A DNA stretch of 63,927 nucleotides from Bacillota bacterium. Its GTDB lineage: Bacteria > Bacillota > Clostridia > Acetivibrionales > DSM-1351. Below, one piece after another: positions 51,566 to 60,340 of this stretch. The notes beneath the pieces were generated by a model. The model was not told the DNA's origin. It did not search any database and was given only the letters and a program-made list of their open reading frames with translations. The stretch lies in contig JAEYHZ010000048.1 of the NCBI GenBank assembly GCA_023409265.1, forward strand, positions 1 to 63,927, read 5' to 3'. A program made the translations under genes and the position numbers. Each line of letters begins with the position of its first letter. Within the stretch, counting starts at the first letter, position 1.

Positions 51566-52126
51566 ATGAAGAACAAAACTATGTACGCTGTTCTGGGGGT
51601 ACTGAGTCTTTTAGGACCCATGTCTGGCTATGATATTAAGAGATTTTGTGATAAGAGTATCTCATATTTCTGGAATGAGAATTTCGGACATTTATACCCT
51701 GTACTGGCTCAACTTGAGTCTTCAGGCCTTATTGAAAGAGACAATGCAGAACAGCTTTCCAGGAAAAAAAGCTTCTCTATTACTGAAAGAGGGAAGGCGG
51801 TTTTTAGGAACTGGTTGGTCGAGCCTGTAGAATATCAGCCTGAGAGATCTGAACTTCTGCTGAAACTGTCGTTTGGAAGTAAAATGAAGCTTGAAGAAAC
51901 TCTTGATATGCTTAAAGGTGCCAGGGAAAGAAACCGGTTGAAGTTTAAGCAGTTAAGTGATATTTATGCTTATTACCTGGAGAATAAGGAATCGCAGAAA
52001 AAGCCTCAATACCCGTATTGGATTGTAACTCTCAGGTATGGAATAACGTCGCTTGAGGCTTCTCTGAAGTGGTTTGACGAAACAGAGGAATATCTGAAAA
52101 ATTTTAATGGAGGTGAAGAGGCGTAG
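51566..52126 (+). CDS. PadR-family transcriptional regulator (with C-terminal Vir_act_alpha_C domain)
   Basis: About 186 residues. The winged helix has YAVLGVLSLLGPMSGYDIKRF, FGHLYPVLAQLESSGLIERD and FSITERGKAVFRNWL. The C-terminal helical domain ends in RYGITSLEASLKWFDETEEYL. Size and layout match the standard two-domain PadR proteins. The start is the ATG at 51566, five bases after GGAGG. It probably represses itself and the overlapping MBL gene downstream through the palindrome at its promoter. Confidence 0.9.
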   Translation: MKNKTMYAVLGVLSLLGPMSGYDIKRFCDKSISYFWNENFGHLYPVLAQLESSGLIERDNAEQLSRKKSFSITERGKAVFRNWLVEPVEYQPERSELLLKLSFGSKMKLEETLDMLKGARERNRLKFKQLSDIYAYYLENKESQKKPQYPYWIVTLRYGITSLEASLKWFDETEEYLKNFNGGEEA

Positions 52127-52142
52127 AAAGCCTCGGTGTATT

Positions 52143-52898
52143 ATGAAGATAGCAGAAGGATTGGCAGTGCTGGAATTGGAACCCAATGTTCCAAATGTGG
52201 GCGGATTAATGTATCCTGTGTTGGTCTGGGATGACAAGGAAGCTGTACTGTTTGATGCAGGACTGCCGGGTCAGGGGGACAGGATTCTGGAACTTGTGGC
52301 AAAGGAAGGAGTACAGCCTGGAAGTCTTACAAAAATTATTATTACTCATCATGACATGGACCATATCGGCAGCCTTGCCCAAATTACAGCTCTGGTTAAT
52401 AGTAAACGGCAGGATCAACAAATTGAAGTCTTGTCGCATGAGCTTGAGAAACCTTATATACAGGGAGAATTAGTTCCGATAAAATTTACTCCCGAGATGC
52501 TGGAGAAACTTAAAAAACAATTGGCAGAATTGCCCCGGGAGCATCAGAAGGAAGTTCAGTCAATGTTTTCTGCCAATAAGCCAAAGGTTACGGGAACAGT
52601 CAGCCATAAACTGGAGCTTCAAGGCTTCGGAGGGATGACTGTGATTCATACGCCTGGTCATACTCCGGGGCACATTTGTATTTACCTCAATAAATACAAG
52701 ACTCTGATAGCCGGGGATGCACTCAATGCAGAAACGGGTAAACTTTTGGGACCCGACTCTCAGCATACCTATAACCTAGAGCAGGCAAAACAATCCCTTA
52801 CTGCACTGCTGGACTATGATATACAAAGAATTATATGCTATCATGGGGGCGTGGTGACAGGGGATTTGAACAGCAAAATCAAAGAACTTTCATTATAA
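52143..52898 (+). CDS. Metallo-beta-lactamase-fold hydrolase (second copy type, padR-linked)
   Basis: About 251 residues. It begins MKIAEGLAVLELEPN, as in related MBL proteins. Metal motifs are THHDMDHIGSL (HxHxDH variant HHDMDH), HTPGHTPGHICIYL, GDALNAE and a late CYHGG. An insertion of about 60 residues (EMLEKLKKQLAELPREHQKE) sits between the first two motifs. Three in-frame starts are possible (52107, 52113, 52143); the last agrees best with the family N-terminus. The gene is probably co-transcribed with padR, whose end it nearly touches. Confidence 0.85.
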   Translation: MKIAEGLAVLELEPNVPNVGGLMYPVLVWDDKEAVLFDAGLPGQGDRILELVAKEGVQPGSLTKIIITHHDMDHIGSLAQITALVNSKRQDQQIEVLSHELEKPYIQGELVPIKFTPEMLEKLKKQLAELPREHQKEVQSMFSANKPKVTGTVSHKLELQGFGGMTVIHTPGHTPGHICIYLNKYKTLIAGDALNAETGKLLGPDSQHTYNLEQAKQSLTALLDYDIQRIICYHGGVVTGDLNSKIKELSL

Positions 52899-53045
52899 CT
52901 GTGCTAACCCGGTATAATCTGCCAGTTGCTTATAGGGGTAACTTAAGCATCTGAAATTACTTAACTTAAATATATTATTTTTGGATTTATATGATATAAT
53001 TATCTAAAGTTATTAAGCAGATTATTTTAGGAGGGTATTTTATAT

Positions 53046-53342
53046 ATGGATTGGGGTATTATAATTCCCATTGTGGCTTTAGTACTTATATTTGGTCCAA
53101 GAATGTTAGGTGAAATAAAAGATTATCTGTTAAAAAAAGAACAGATTAAAGCTGATACAGAATTAAAAGCAGAAGCATTAAGACTAAAAAATGCACTTGA
53201 ACTTGAGAAGTTTATGGAAACAGGAAACGTACACTCCGACTCTAAAAACAATACTTCAAGAAATGATATCAACGAAACTATAAATGAAGATGGCAGTGAC
53301 AGTTTAAATCAGAGAAGGAATTCACAGTATGAAAAATATTGA
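53046..53342 (+). CDS. Small membrane-anchored coiled-coil protein
   Basis: The 98 residues have one N-terminal span (IIIPIVALVLIFGPRMLG), a charged helix likely to form a coiled coil (KKEQIKADTELKAEALRL, then KNALELEKFME), and a polar, Asn/Ser-rich tail. No known domain. GGAGGG precedes the ATG by nine bases. The end overlaps the GAF-protein gene by 14 bases, so the two are co-translated. Confidence 0.65.
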   Translation: MDWGIIIPIVALVLIFGPRMLGEIKDYLLKKEQIKADTELKAEALRLKNALELEKFMETGNVHSDSKNNTSRNDINETINEDGSDSLNQRRNSQYEKY

Positions 53343-53817
53343 AACCCTTTACCCTAAAGATAAAGCACAAATGTATAAACTTTTACTGTCTCAAATGAAG
53401 GCATTACTTGAAGGTGAGCATAATGTGACGGCCAATCTGGCTAATGCATCTGCTCTTTTGAACGAAGCTTTGGAAGACATAAATTGGGTGGGATTTTATC
53501 TGTTAAATAATGCTGAGCTTATTTTGGGTCCTTTTCAGGGGAAGGCAGCCTGCGTACATATTGCCATTGGCAAAGGTGTGTGCGGGACAGCAGTACAACA
53601 GGACAAAACTCAGCTGGTTGAGGATGTCCATCAGTTTCCGGGACACATTGCCTGTGACAGCGCCTCAAATTCTGAACTTGTTATTCCATTAAGAAATAAT
53701 GGAAAAGTGGTGGGAGTTCTGGATATCGACAGCCCCTCTGTAGGCAGGTTTGACCTTGTGGATGCCTGTGAGCTTGAAAAAATTGCGAAGGTAATTGAAG
53801 CAGCATGTGAATGGTGA
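53329..53817 (+). CDS. GAF-domain free methionine-R-sulfoxide reductase (fRMsr-like)
   Basis: The 162 residues form a single GAF domain. WVGFYLLNNAELILGPFQGK, ACVHIAIGKGVCGTA and HIACDSASNSELVIPL carry the three conserved cysteines of free methionine-R-sulfoxide reductases (MsrC/YtsP type), and GVLDIDSP closes the domain. It reduces free Met-R-sulfoxide with thioredoxin in the cytosol, an oxidative damage repair function. The gene overlaps the small membrane protein gene upstream. Confidence 0.88.
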   Translation: MKNIETLYPKDKAQMYKLLLSQMKALLEGEHNVTANLANASALLNEALEDINWVGFYLLNNAELILGPFQGKAACVHIAIGKGVCGTAVQQDKTQLVEDVHQFPGHIACDSASNSELVIPLRNNGKVVGVLDIDSPSVGRFDLVDACELEKIAKVIEAACEW

Positions 53818-53849
53818 TGCTTCATAGATTTAATCCAGGGTAAAATTTA

Positions 53850-53893
53850 AAGGCAGTAAATCTACAGCATTTGCAGATTTACTGCCTTTTATC
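53850..53893. terminator. Terminator between the fRMsr-like gene and a minus-strand gene
   Basis: AAGGCAGTAAATCT (53850-53863) pairs exactly with AGATTTACTGCCTT (53875-53888), followed by TTATCATTTG. It can act on both strands. Confidence 0.85.
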
Positions 53894-54104
53894 ATTTGTT
53901 TCTCCAGGTGCCGTCTTCACAGCAAACTGATTCTGTGCCATCTTCATTAACTATAATTGATCCTGCCGCATGTCTCTTATGATCATACACACAAAAGGGA
54001 TCTTTACCTGCATTGCCGACAGGCTTTTGAGAAGTTGGTCTTACTTCGTTTTGTTCACTTATTACATTAACTGAAATACTGTCTTGTTTTTTATGATTCT
54101 GCAT
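53892..54104 (-). CDS. Small Cys-containing hypothetical protein (DUF1496-like)
   Basis: The 70 residues have a disordered N-terminal half and a conserved-looking C-terminal half, DPFCVYDHKRHAAGSIIVNEDG followed by TESVCCEDGTWRNK when split at the Gly. The CVYD...GSII...CC pattern resembles DUF1496. Three cysteines could bind a metal. GAAAGGATTGATAT lies before the ATG. Function unknown. Confidence 0.6.
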   Translation of the reverse strand: MQNHKKQDSISVNVISEQNEVRPTSQKPVGNAGKDPFCVYDHKRHAAGSIIVNEDGTESVCCEDGTWRNK

Positions 54105-54343
54105 TATATCAATCCTTTCAGAACTATTTGATATAAATATGTGTAATTTTTATAGAAAACATTCAATTATTTAATTCCAATGAGGAAATAATTAACATTC
54201 TCTTAAATAATATTTATAAAAAGTCATTAAATCTTCATATAATCTACAAAACTTCTTAACATTTTTTAAGTATAATGTTTATATAACAGGAAATGTTGGT
54301 ATATATAATCTGTATATTTAAAACATGAAAGGAGCGTGTAGCT

Positions 54344-54595
54344 TTGTTGGATTCTAAAAAGTGTTTGGAAATTTATGAGTTCTGTCAGCAGCAGTATAAA
54401 AAGCTGGAGAAGAAAAATGGGCATTACATTCCCAAACATGACAAAATTGTTATGGAATTAGCAGCTAAGGAGTTTCAGATGAGTGACGGCATAATCAATA
54501 AGGCGTTTGATTTAGCTGCACAAACATTAAGCAAGAATAACAAGATAACCTCGGAGAGGATTATTAGAAACAAGCTGATTCAAAAGATGATTTAA
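54344..54595 (+). CDS. Small hypothetical helical protein
   Basis: The 83 residues begin at a TTG, nine bases after AAAGGAG. The composition is Lys-rich and helical (KKCLEIYEFCQQQYKKLEKK, MELAAKEFQMSDGIINKAFDLAAQTL). The EFQMSDGIINKAFDLAAQ segment could be a DNA-binding helix-turn-helix-like pair, but no family is recognised. The gene is monocistronic, with an AT-rich promoter region upstream. Confidence 0.55.
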   Translation: MLDSKKCLEIYEFCQQQYKKLEKKNGHYIPKHDKIVMELAAKEFQMSDGIINKAFDLAAQTLSKNNKITSERIIRNKLIQKMI

Positions 54596-54760
54596 TTAAA
54601 AAGAAAAATCAGTAGATGGATTCAAAACAAATCGCCTGGAAAAAGATTTAACAAAGATGTTTAATCTAAGAACTATTAAACAAGTAATATTAATATAGAA
54701 CTACTTTATCAAATTTATAATTGAATATTGGCAGATAGAAGGATATTGACTATCCCAGTT

Positions 54761-54918
54761 AGGGCTCTTAAAAAATAACACACGATTTTGAAGCAGGGGT
54801 TTTTGATAGTGCAAGGCGGAGGTAGGCGCAATAATTGCTTTATTGCATCTGACAACAACGCAGCAATATCAATAAATAACCGCTTCATAACATGGGAGGT
54901 TATTGTTTTAAGAGCCCT
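54761..54918. mobile_element. 158-bp element with 19-20-bp inverted ends (MITE-like) or structured RNA
   Basis: AGGGCTCTTAAAAAATAAC (54761-54779) is the inverse of GTTATTGTTTTAAGAGCCCT (54899-54918), apart from one extra base. The interior is GC-richer, has internal symmetry (GCAATAA...TTTATTGC, 54828-54846) and no ORF. No target-site duplication is obvious. Size and layout fit a miniature inverted-repeat element, or a large hairpin with terminator-like right arm. It fills most of the 54596-55003 gap. Confidence 0.55.
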
Positions 54919-55003
54919 TTTATTTCTTATAGCTTTGCCGCTCTATTATTATCTGCTAAAATAATATTAGAAGAAATTGTTTAACACAAGGGGGGCCCTT
55001 TCG

Positions 55004-57427
55004 GTGAAATACAGGAGTATAATCGAAAAAATGAGGCTTGAAGACAAAATAAAGCTTTGTTCAGGGGCTGATTACTGGACAACCCAGTCATATCCTCAGT
55101 ACGGAATTCCAGCAATTAGAGTTAATGACGGACCACATGGCTTAAGAATCCAGAGGGATAAATCAGATAATCTTGGAATAAATGAAAGTATCCCATCAAC
55201 CTGTTTCCCGACTGCTTGTACTACAAGCGCCTCCTGGGACCGTCAACTTCTGAGAAAAATGGGTGAGGCGCTTGCAGAAGAGGCAATTCAGGAAGGAACA
55301 GCGGTTTTACTTGGTCCCGGTGTAAATATAAAGAGAAACCCCCTTTGCGGAAGAAATTTTGAGTACTTCGGTGAAGATCCCTATCTTGCAGGTGAACTGG
55401 GTGCAGCCTGGATAAACGGCGTTGAGAGCAGGGGAGTCGGTACTTCTCTCAAGCATTTCGCCTGCAACAGCCAGGAAAACCACAGACTTTGCTCTGACAG
55501 CATCATAGACGAAAGAGCTCTTCGCGAAATTTATCTGGCTGCCTTCGAGAAAGCTGTAAAAGCTGCCGGGCCTGCAACCGTAATGTGCGCCTATAATCTT
55601 CTAAACGGCACCTACTGCAGTGACAATAAATATCTGCTAACAGATATACTACGTGAGGAATGGGGCTTTGAAGGTGCCGTTTTGTCTGACTGGGGCGCCA
55701 CCAACAACCGTGCTGAAGCATTTAAAGCGGGTATGGAACTTGAAATGCCCGGCAGCAACGGGTATTTTGACAAAGCTGTATTTGATGCAGTCAAGTCTGG
55801 TCAACTTCCCGAGGAATATATAGATATATGTGTTGACAGACTTTTGTCTTTAATTTTCAAATACAGCGAAAGTTTAAATAAAAACAAAGGTTTCAGATAC
55901 GATATTGATCAGCATCATCAGCTGGCAAGGGAAATAGCTGCTCAATCTGCAGTTCTTCTTAAAAATGAAGAAAACGTACTGCCTCTCGACAAATCAAAAA
56001 GCATAGCTATAATCGGTGATCTTGCCGTCAACCTGCGCTATCAGGGAACAGGAAGCTCTAGAATAACCCCTCACAGGATTTCAAACGTTCTGGAGGGCTT
56101 TGATGAGCATCACCTTTCCTACACTTACTTTAAAGGCTATAGTGAAATTGGTCATAAGAAAAGATCTGCAAAGAGTGACCTCAAGCTACTGGAAGAGGCA
56201 GTAAACAAAGCGAAAGATAGTCATTATGTAATTGTTGTTGCTGGTCTTACCGAGGATTTTGAAAGTGAAGGCTTTGACCGTACCGACATGGAGATACCTC
56301 CAAGTCATACTGCATTGATCAACGCTATTGCAGATGTAAATGAAAATGTCATTGTAGTTTTATTTGGAGGTTCGCCTGTAACAATGCCTTGGATAGATAG
56401 AATCAAGGGAGTTGTCAATATGTACCTGCCCGGTCAGGCAGGTGGTCTTGCTGTTGCAGATGTCCTGACAGGAAGGGTAAATCCCTGCGGAAAGCTGGCC
56501 GAAACCTACCCGATTAAGTATCAGGATGTTATTTGTTCTGATCTATACGGAATAAATCCAAAACAGGCCCTCTATAAGGAAAGCATATATGTGGGTTACA
56601 GGTACTATGACAAGGCTGACTGTGAGGTGCTGTTTCCGTTTGGTTTCGGACTCAGTTATACCACCTTTGAGTACTCAGACCTGAAAATCAGAGGAGGTAA
56701 ACCTGAAGATATACTTGTCAGTCTTAAAGTAAAAAATGCCGGATGTGTTCCTGGTGCTGAAATAGTTCAGCTTTATGTTGGAAAACCCGAAAATGGTGTT
56801 TTTTCTCCGCAAAAAGAGCTAAAAGACTTTGATAAAGTTTTTTTACAGCCGGGAGAAGTAAAAGAAGTAAATTTCAGATTAAATTTCCGTACATTTTCAT
56901 ATTATGATACTGACAAAAAGGGATGGTTAATCCAGAAAGGGCAGTATTTAATTTTGGTAGGAGCTTCAAGCAGAGATATTCGTTTAAAGAGTACGGTTTT
57001 CCTCGATGGTATAGACAAAACTAACTCCACAGTGCCGCAATGGTATCATAATCCCATAGGAAGGCCCTCTACCGAAGAATTTGAGGTTCTGCTCGGCCGG
57101 AGGATACATCCTTTGGCAAAGAAGACCAGGGGAAACTTTGATTTAACATGTACAATTACTGAAATGCTGGAAAGCAGATTTATACGGCTGGTACACAAGA
57201 TCGTCGAATTGGTTATGGGCTGGAAGTGCGGAGGGATAGATTATTCCAATCCAAAATTCAAAATGATGATGGAGTCTGCAGTAAGTACACCTGTAAAAAA
57301 TCTTATTTTATTAGGGGATGGCATGTTGACCCCGGGAGTGGCAAATGGTTTTATACTAGCTGCAAACGGACATTTTCTCAAGGGAATTCTGGCAATTTTG
57401 AAAAATGAAGAAAACACAAGCTTTTAA
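55004..57427 (+). CDS. GH3-family beta-glycosidase (beta-glucosidase/beta-xylosidase type)
   Basis: About 807 residues without signal peptide, so intracellular. The N-terminal barrel has NRNP-type NIKRNPLCGRNFEYFGEDP, KHFACNSQENHR and the nucleophile Asp in GAVLSDWGA. The alpha/beta sandwich domain follows (SAVLLKNEENVLPLDKSKSI, FGGSPVTMPW), then a fibronectin III-like domain (PGAEIVQLYVGKPENGV). About 120 extra residues of unknown fold close the protein. It likely cleaves imported cello- or xylo-oligosaccharides. AGGGGGG eight bases before points to the GTG at 55004. Confidence 0.92.
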   Translation: MKYRSIIEKMRLEDKIKLCSGADYWTTQSYPQYGIPAIRVNDGPHGLRIQRDKSDNLGINESIPSTCFPTACTTSASWDRQLLRKMGEALAEEAIQEGTAVLLGPGVNIKRNPLCGRNFEYFGEDPYLAGELGAAWINGVESRGVGTSLKHFACNSQENHRLCSDSIIDERALREIYLAAFEKAVKAAGPATVMCAYNLLNGTYCSDNKYLLTDILREEWGFEGAVLSDWGATNNRAEAFKAGMELEMPGSNGYFDKAVFDAVKSGQLPEEYIDICVDRLLSLIFKYSESLNKNKGFRYDIDQHHQLAREIAAQSAVLLKNEENVLPLDKSKSIAIIGDLAVNLRYQGTGSSRITPHRISNVLEGFDEHHLSYTYFKGYSEIGHKKRSAKSDLKLLEEAVNKAKDSHYVIVVAGLTEDFESEGFDRTDMEIPPSHTALINAIADVNENVIVVLFGGSPVTMPWIDRIKGVVNMYLPGQAGGLAVADVLTGRVNPCGKLAETYPIKYQDVICSDLYGINPKQALYKESIYVGYRYYDKADCEVLFPFGFGLSYTTFEYSDLKIRGGKPEDILVSLKVKNAGCVPGAEIVQLYVGKPENGVFSPQKELKDFDKVFLQPGEVKEVNFRLNFRTFSYYDTDKKGWLIQKGQYLILVGASSRDIRLKSTVFLDGIDKTNSTVPQWYHNPIGRPSTEEFEVLLGRRIHPLAKKTRGNFDLTCTITEMLESRFIRLVHKIVELVMGWKCGGIDYSNPKFKMMMESAVSTPVKNLILLGDGMLTPGVANGFILAANGHFLKGILAILKNEENTSF

Positions 57428-57521
57428 GACATTGAAGAAGATTGGATATTTTACCTCATTGCAAAATGATAGCAGCCACCTAAATAATATGCTTTTAAGT
57501 AAAATAGACGGGTAACGAAGT

Positions 57522-57550
57522 TTGATAATTTTGCAACAAATAGCTATAAT
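57522..57550 (+). promoter_or_regulatory. Promoter of the NfeD-flotillin operon
   Basis: TTGATA (57522-57527) and TATAAT (57545-57550) are separated by 17 bases, about 125 bases before the NfeD-like gene. This is a near-consensus sigma-A promoter. Confidence 0.65.
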
Positions 57551-57677
57551 GTATCTATGTTGATTGAAGGAAAATATTTGAAATTTTTGCTAAATTTCAG
57601 AAGGCTTCAATAGAAGCAAATCCTTTGAAATCACTGATACCTTAAGGCCTTTAGGAAAAAAGATGGGGGGTGTGTTT

Positions 57678-58385
57678 GTGTATTACTTTTATATAGTTAT
57701 ATTTTTAATCGGTGTTTTGTATACATTTGTATCGCTTATAATAAGCGGTATTTCAGGTACCTTCCACTCGGGTGGAGATGTGGGAACCGGTATCGACGGG
57801 CATTTGGGCCATCATGGACATGTGGAAGTTGGGCATGCTCATACCGATACAGGGCATGTTGGCCACATTCACCACGGAGGTCAGGGAGACCTGGGACACC
57901 ATGGGGGAACAGCTGATGGAGATCATGGCCATGCAGGGGATAGTGGTTCAAACGGCATTTTATCCTGGTTTGCCATATTGATAAACCCTATGGTGGCAGT
58001 GTCCTTTCTGACAGTGTTCGGTGGGCTTGGAATAATGGGTGTAAAGCTTATGTCCTGGAATTCAATAGTGATTTTTGTTGCAGCTCTAGCTGCCGGGATT
58101 GCTGTATCAGCCATTTTGTATAATTTTGTTGCCAAACCCATTTACAGAAGTGAAAATACCTCGGATGTATCAAGGGATAAATTGATAGGGATGCCGGCCG
58201 AAGTTACAACCGATATACTGGAAAAGGGTTATGGAACTATCAAGTATACCGTTAATTCAATAATGTATACAGGGCCTGCAAAACACATTGACGAAAAGCC
58301 TGTAAAACAAGGCCGGAAGGTTGTAATTTGCAAAATTGAGAACAATACGTTCTACGTAAGTGAGCTAAGTGAGATTTTAAGTTAA
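57678..58385 (+). CDS. NfeD-like membrane protein with a His-rich loop
   Basis: About 235 residues. Membrane segments at about 1-22 and in two stretches around 95-150 enclose a loop of about 60 residues with roughly 18 histidines (GHLGHHGHVEVGHAHTDTGH, HIHHGGQGDLGHHGG). The C-terminal part (LIGMPAEVTTDILEKGYGTI, GRKVVICKIENNTFYV) is the OB-fold of NfeD/YuaF partners of flotillins. The loop could bind zinc, copper or nickel. A GTG at 57678, seven bases after GGGGGG, is the likely start. It is cotranscribed with the flotillin gene. Confidence 0.8.
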   Translation: MYYFYIVIFLIGVLYTFVSLIISGISGTFHSGGDVGTGIDGHLGHHGHVEVGHAHTDTGHVGHIHHGGQGDLGHHGGTADGDHGHAGDSGSNGILSWFAILINPMVAVSFLTVFGGLGIMGVKLMSWNSIVIFVAALAAGIAVSAILYNFVAKPIYRSENTSDVSRDKLIGMPAEVTTDILEKGYGTIKYTVNSIMYTGPAKHIDEKPVKQGRKVVICKIENNTFYVSELSEILS

Positions 58386-58494
58386 AAACATCTTTTACAC
58401 AGTAATGCTGATCACTCATGCCGGTATTTAATGTACAGGGGGACGGAATTGATGTGTGAAAGTTGAATATTAAAAAACAAAAAGGAGAGTTAAA

Positions 58495-59931
58495 ATGGAT
58501 TATTCAGTATATTTGGTACCTGTATTAATAGTAGCGGTAATATTAATATTACTATTCACGTTCATATCAATGTACAAAAAGGTTCCACAGGATAAGGCCC
58601 TGGTAGTAACAGGGTTCAGAGGAAGACGTGTTATTACCGGTGGGGGCGGTGTAGTAGTGCCCATGCTGGAAAGAACAGATGTGATTTCATTGGAAAATAT
58701 GCAGATAGACATCAGAATCGATGGTGCTCTCACTTCACAGGGAGTTGGAATCGTTGCCGACGGTGTAGCCGTAGTAAAGGTCAAATCCGATAAAGACTCC
58801 ATCCTGTCAGCTGCCGAGCAATTCAATACCTCAAAGGGCTTGGATTATATGCTGGGTGTTATTGCAAAAACAACTCAACAGGTACTGGAAGGTAAACTTC
58901 GTGAAATAGTTTCAAAAATGACAGTCGAAGAAATATACAAGGACAGGGAAACTTTTGCATCACATGTTCAGGGCGTTGCAGCTACCGAACTGCAAAATAT
59001 GGGTCTTGAGCTTAAAGTATTGACTATAAAAGATATTGCTGACAAAAATGGTTATCTGGAAGCTCTTGGTAAGCCAAGAATTGCAGAAGTAAAGAGAGAT
59101 GCGCAGATTGCAGAAGCAAATGCAACAAAGGAAACAAAAATAAAAACTGCCGAAGCCAATAGAGAGGGTGAAGCTGCAAGAATCCAGGCTGAAACTCAGA
59201 TTGCTGAGGCTAACAAGGAAAAGGAACTTAAGGTTCAATCCTACAATAAGGATCAGCAGACTGCAAAGGCTGAAGCCGATCTTGCATACGATATCAAATC
59301 CAATATAGTTAAAAAAGATGTTGCTGAGACTGCAATGCAGGTTCAAATTATCCAGAAACAGAAGGAAATAGAATTAGCCGAGCAGGAAGCTTTGAGAAAA
59401 GAAAAGGAACTTGAAGCAACAGTTAAAAAGCAGGCAGATGCTGAAAACTATCAGGCTACAAAAGTTGCAGATGCCAGCAAGTACAGAGAAGTAACCGCTG
59501 CCGAGGCAAGAGCCCGCGCAATTGAAATGGAAGGTGAAGCGAAAGCTAAAGCCAAGAGAGCTGAAGGTATGGCTGAAGTTGAAATCATCAGAGCTAAGGG
59601 TGAAGCTGAAGCTGCTGCAATGGCCAAGAAGGCCGAGGCCTTCAAGATGTACAATGATGCTGCCGTAACACAGATGATTATTGAAAAATTGCCTGATATC
59701 GCTCAAGCTATTGCAAGTCCTCTTGCCAAGACTGAAAAAATTGTTATCGTTGATAATGGTAATGGAGGTGAAGCCAAGGGAGCAGCAAAGGTTACAGGCT
59801 ATGTGACTGATATCATCTCTCAGCTTCCCGAAACTGTCGAAGCATTGACAGGGATGAATGTATTGGATTTACTGAAAAAAAATCCTGCCATAATTCAGGA
59901 AGTAAAACCTGCAGATGAAACCAACAGTTAA
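58495..59931 (+). CDS. floT: Flotillin-like SPFH/Band 7 protein (FloT/YqiK type)
   Basis: The 478 residues have an N-terminal membrane segment (VPVLIVAVILILLFTFISMY), an SPFH domain (VVTGFRGRRVITGGGGVVVP, then LERTDVISLENMQIDI), and a long Glu/Ala/Lys-rich coiled coil (about 190-380) with repeated EA-rich units typical of flotillins. It scaffolds ordered membrane microdomains. Its partner is the NfeD-like protein encoded 109 bases upstream. AAGGAGAG precedes the ATG. A terminator follows. Confidence 0.92.
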   Translation: MDYSVYLVPVLIVAVILILLFTFISMYKKVPQDKALVVTGFRGRRVITGGGGVVVPMLERTDVISLENMQIDIRIDGALTSQGVGIVADGVAVVKVKSDKDSILSAAEQFNTSKGLDYMLGVIAKTTQQVLEGKLREIVSKMTVEEIYKDRETFASHVQGVAATELQNMGLELKVLTIKDIADKNGYLEALGKPRIAEVKRDAQIAEANATKETKIKTAEANREGEAARIQAETQIAEANKEKELKVQSYNKDQQTAKAEADLAYDIKSNIVKKDVAETAMQVQIIQKQKEIELAEQEALRKEKELEATVKKQADAENYQATKVADASKYREVTAAEARARAIEMEGEAKAKAKRAEGMAEVEIIRAKGEAEAAAMAKKAEAFKMYNDAAVTQMIIEKLPDIAQAIASPLAKTEKIVIVDNGNGGEAKGAAKVTGYVTDIISQLPETVEALTGMNVLDLLKKNPAIIQEVKPADETNS

Positions 59932-60005
59932 AGAAATAAATAGGAATTATTAGAAATAAATAGTAATTAAACAAGAAAAAATAATTATCAGCAAATAAAT
60001 AAAGT

Positions 60006-60045
60006 AAAGCCGGTTTGTTCAATTTGGATGAACCGGCTTTTTTAT
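60006..60045 (+). terminator. Terminator after the flotillin gene
   Basis: AAAGCCGGTT (60006-60015) pairs with AACCGGCTTT (60031-60040), and TTT follows. Confidence 0.85.
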
Positions 60046-60175
60046 ATAAGTAAAATGTAAGTAATTTTATCTATAAACTACATGGTATATAGTTCACATA
60101 CATTTTAGTATTTGGATAAATATGATAGTATTATTTGTTGAAAATAAACATTAATTTTTACTAGGTGATTTTATT

Positions 60176-60340
60176 TTGGCAAAAATAGGTGTGAAGGCCT
60201 GGTCCAACGGTACGACAGGTCTGCACTATACAGCTGTTTTTTCAATATTGCTAACTCTACTTGGAATTACGGGAGTAGTAATCTTTAAAAAAGATGTTCA
60301 TGAAAAGTTTGGCAGGTTCGTTTTATTTACGAAAGGATAG
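60176..60340 (+). CDS. Short membrane-anchor ORF (54 aa), perhaps the 5' part of a frameshifted gene
   Basis: The TTG at 60176 has AGGTGA seven bases upstream. It encodes a membrane segment (LHYTAVFSILLTLLGITGVVIF) followed by 18 residues and a TAG. The next gene, in another frame, starts inside it at 60294, right after an A-run (60286-60292). Read together they would give a membrane-anchored protein. Either two overlapping genes are present or one gene is split by a frameshift near 60293. Confidence 0.5.
   Translation: MAKIGVKAWSNGTTGLHYTAVFSILLTLLGITGVVIFKKDVHEKFGRFVLFTKG

Noticed and set aside
60286..60296. Classical A-AAA-AAG programmed -1 frameshift site
   Set aside because: The heptamer is out of phase with the upstream frame, and the downstream ORF would need a +1 shift, so the standard -1 mechanism does not fit.
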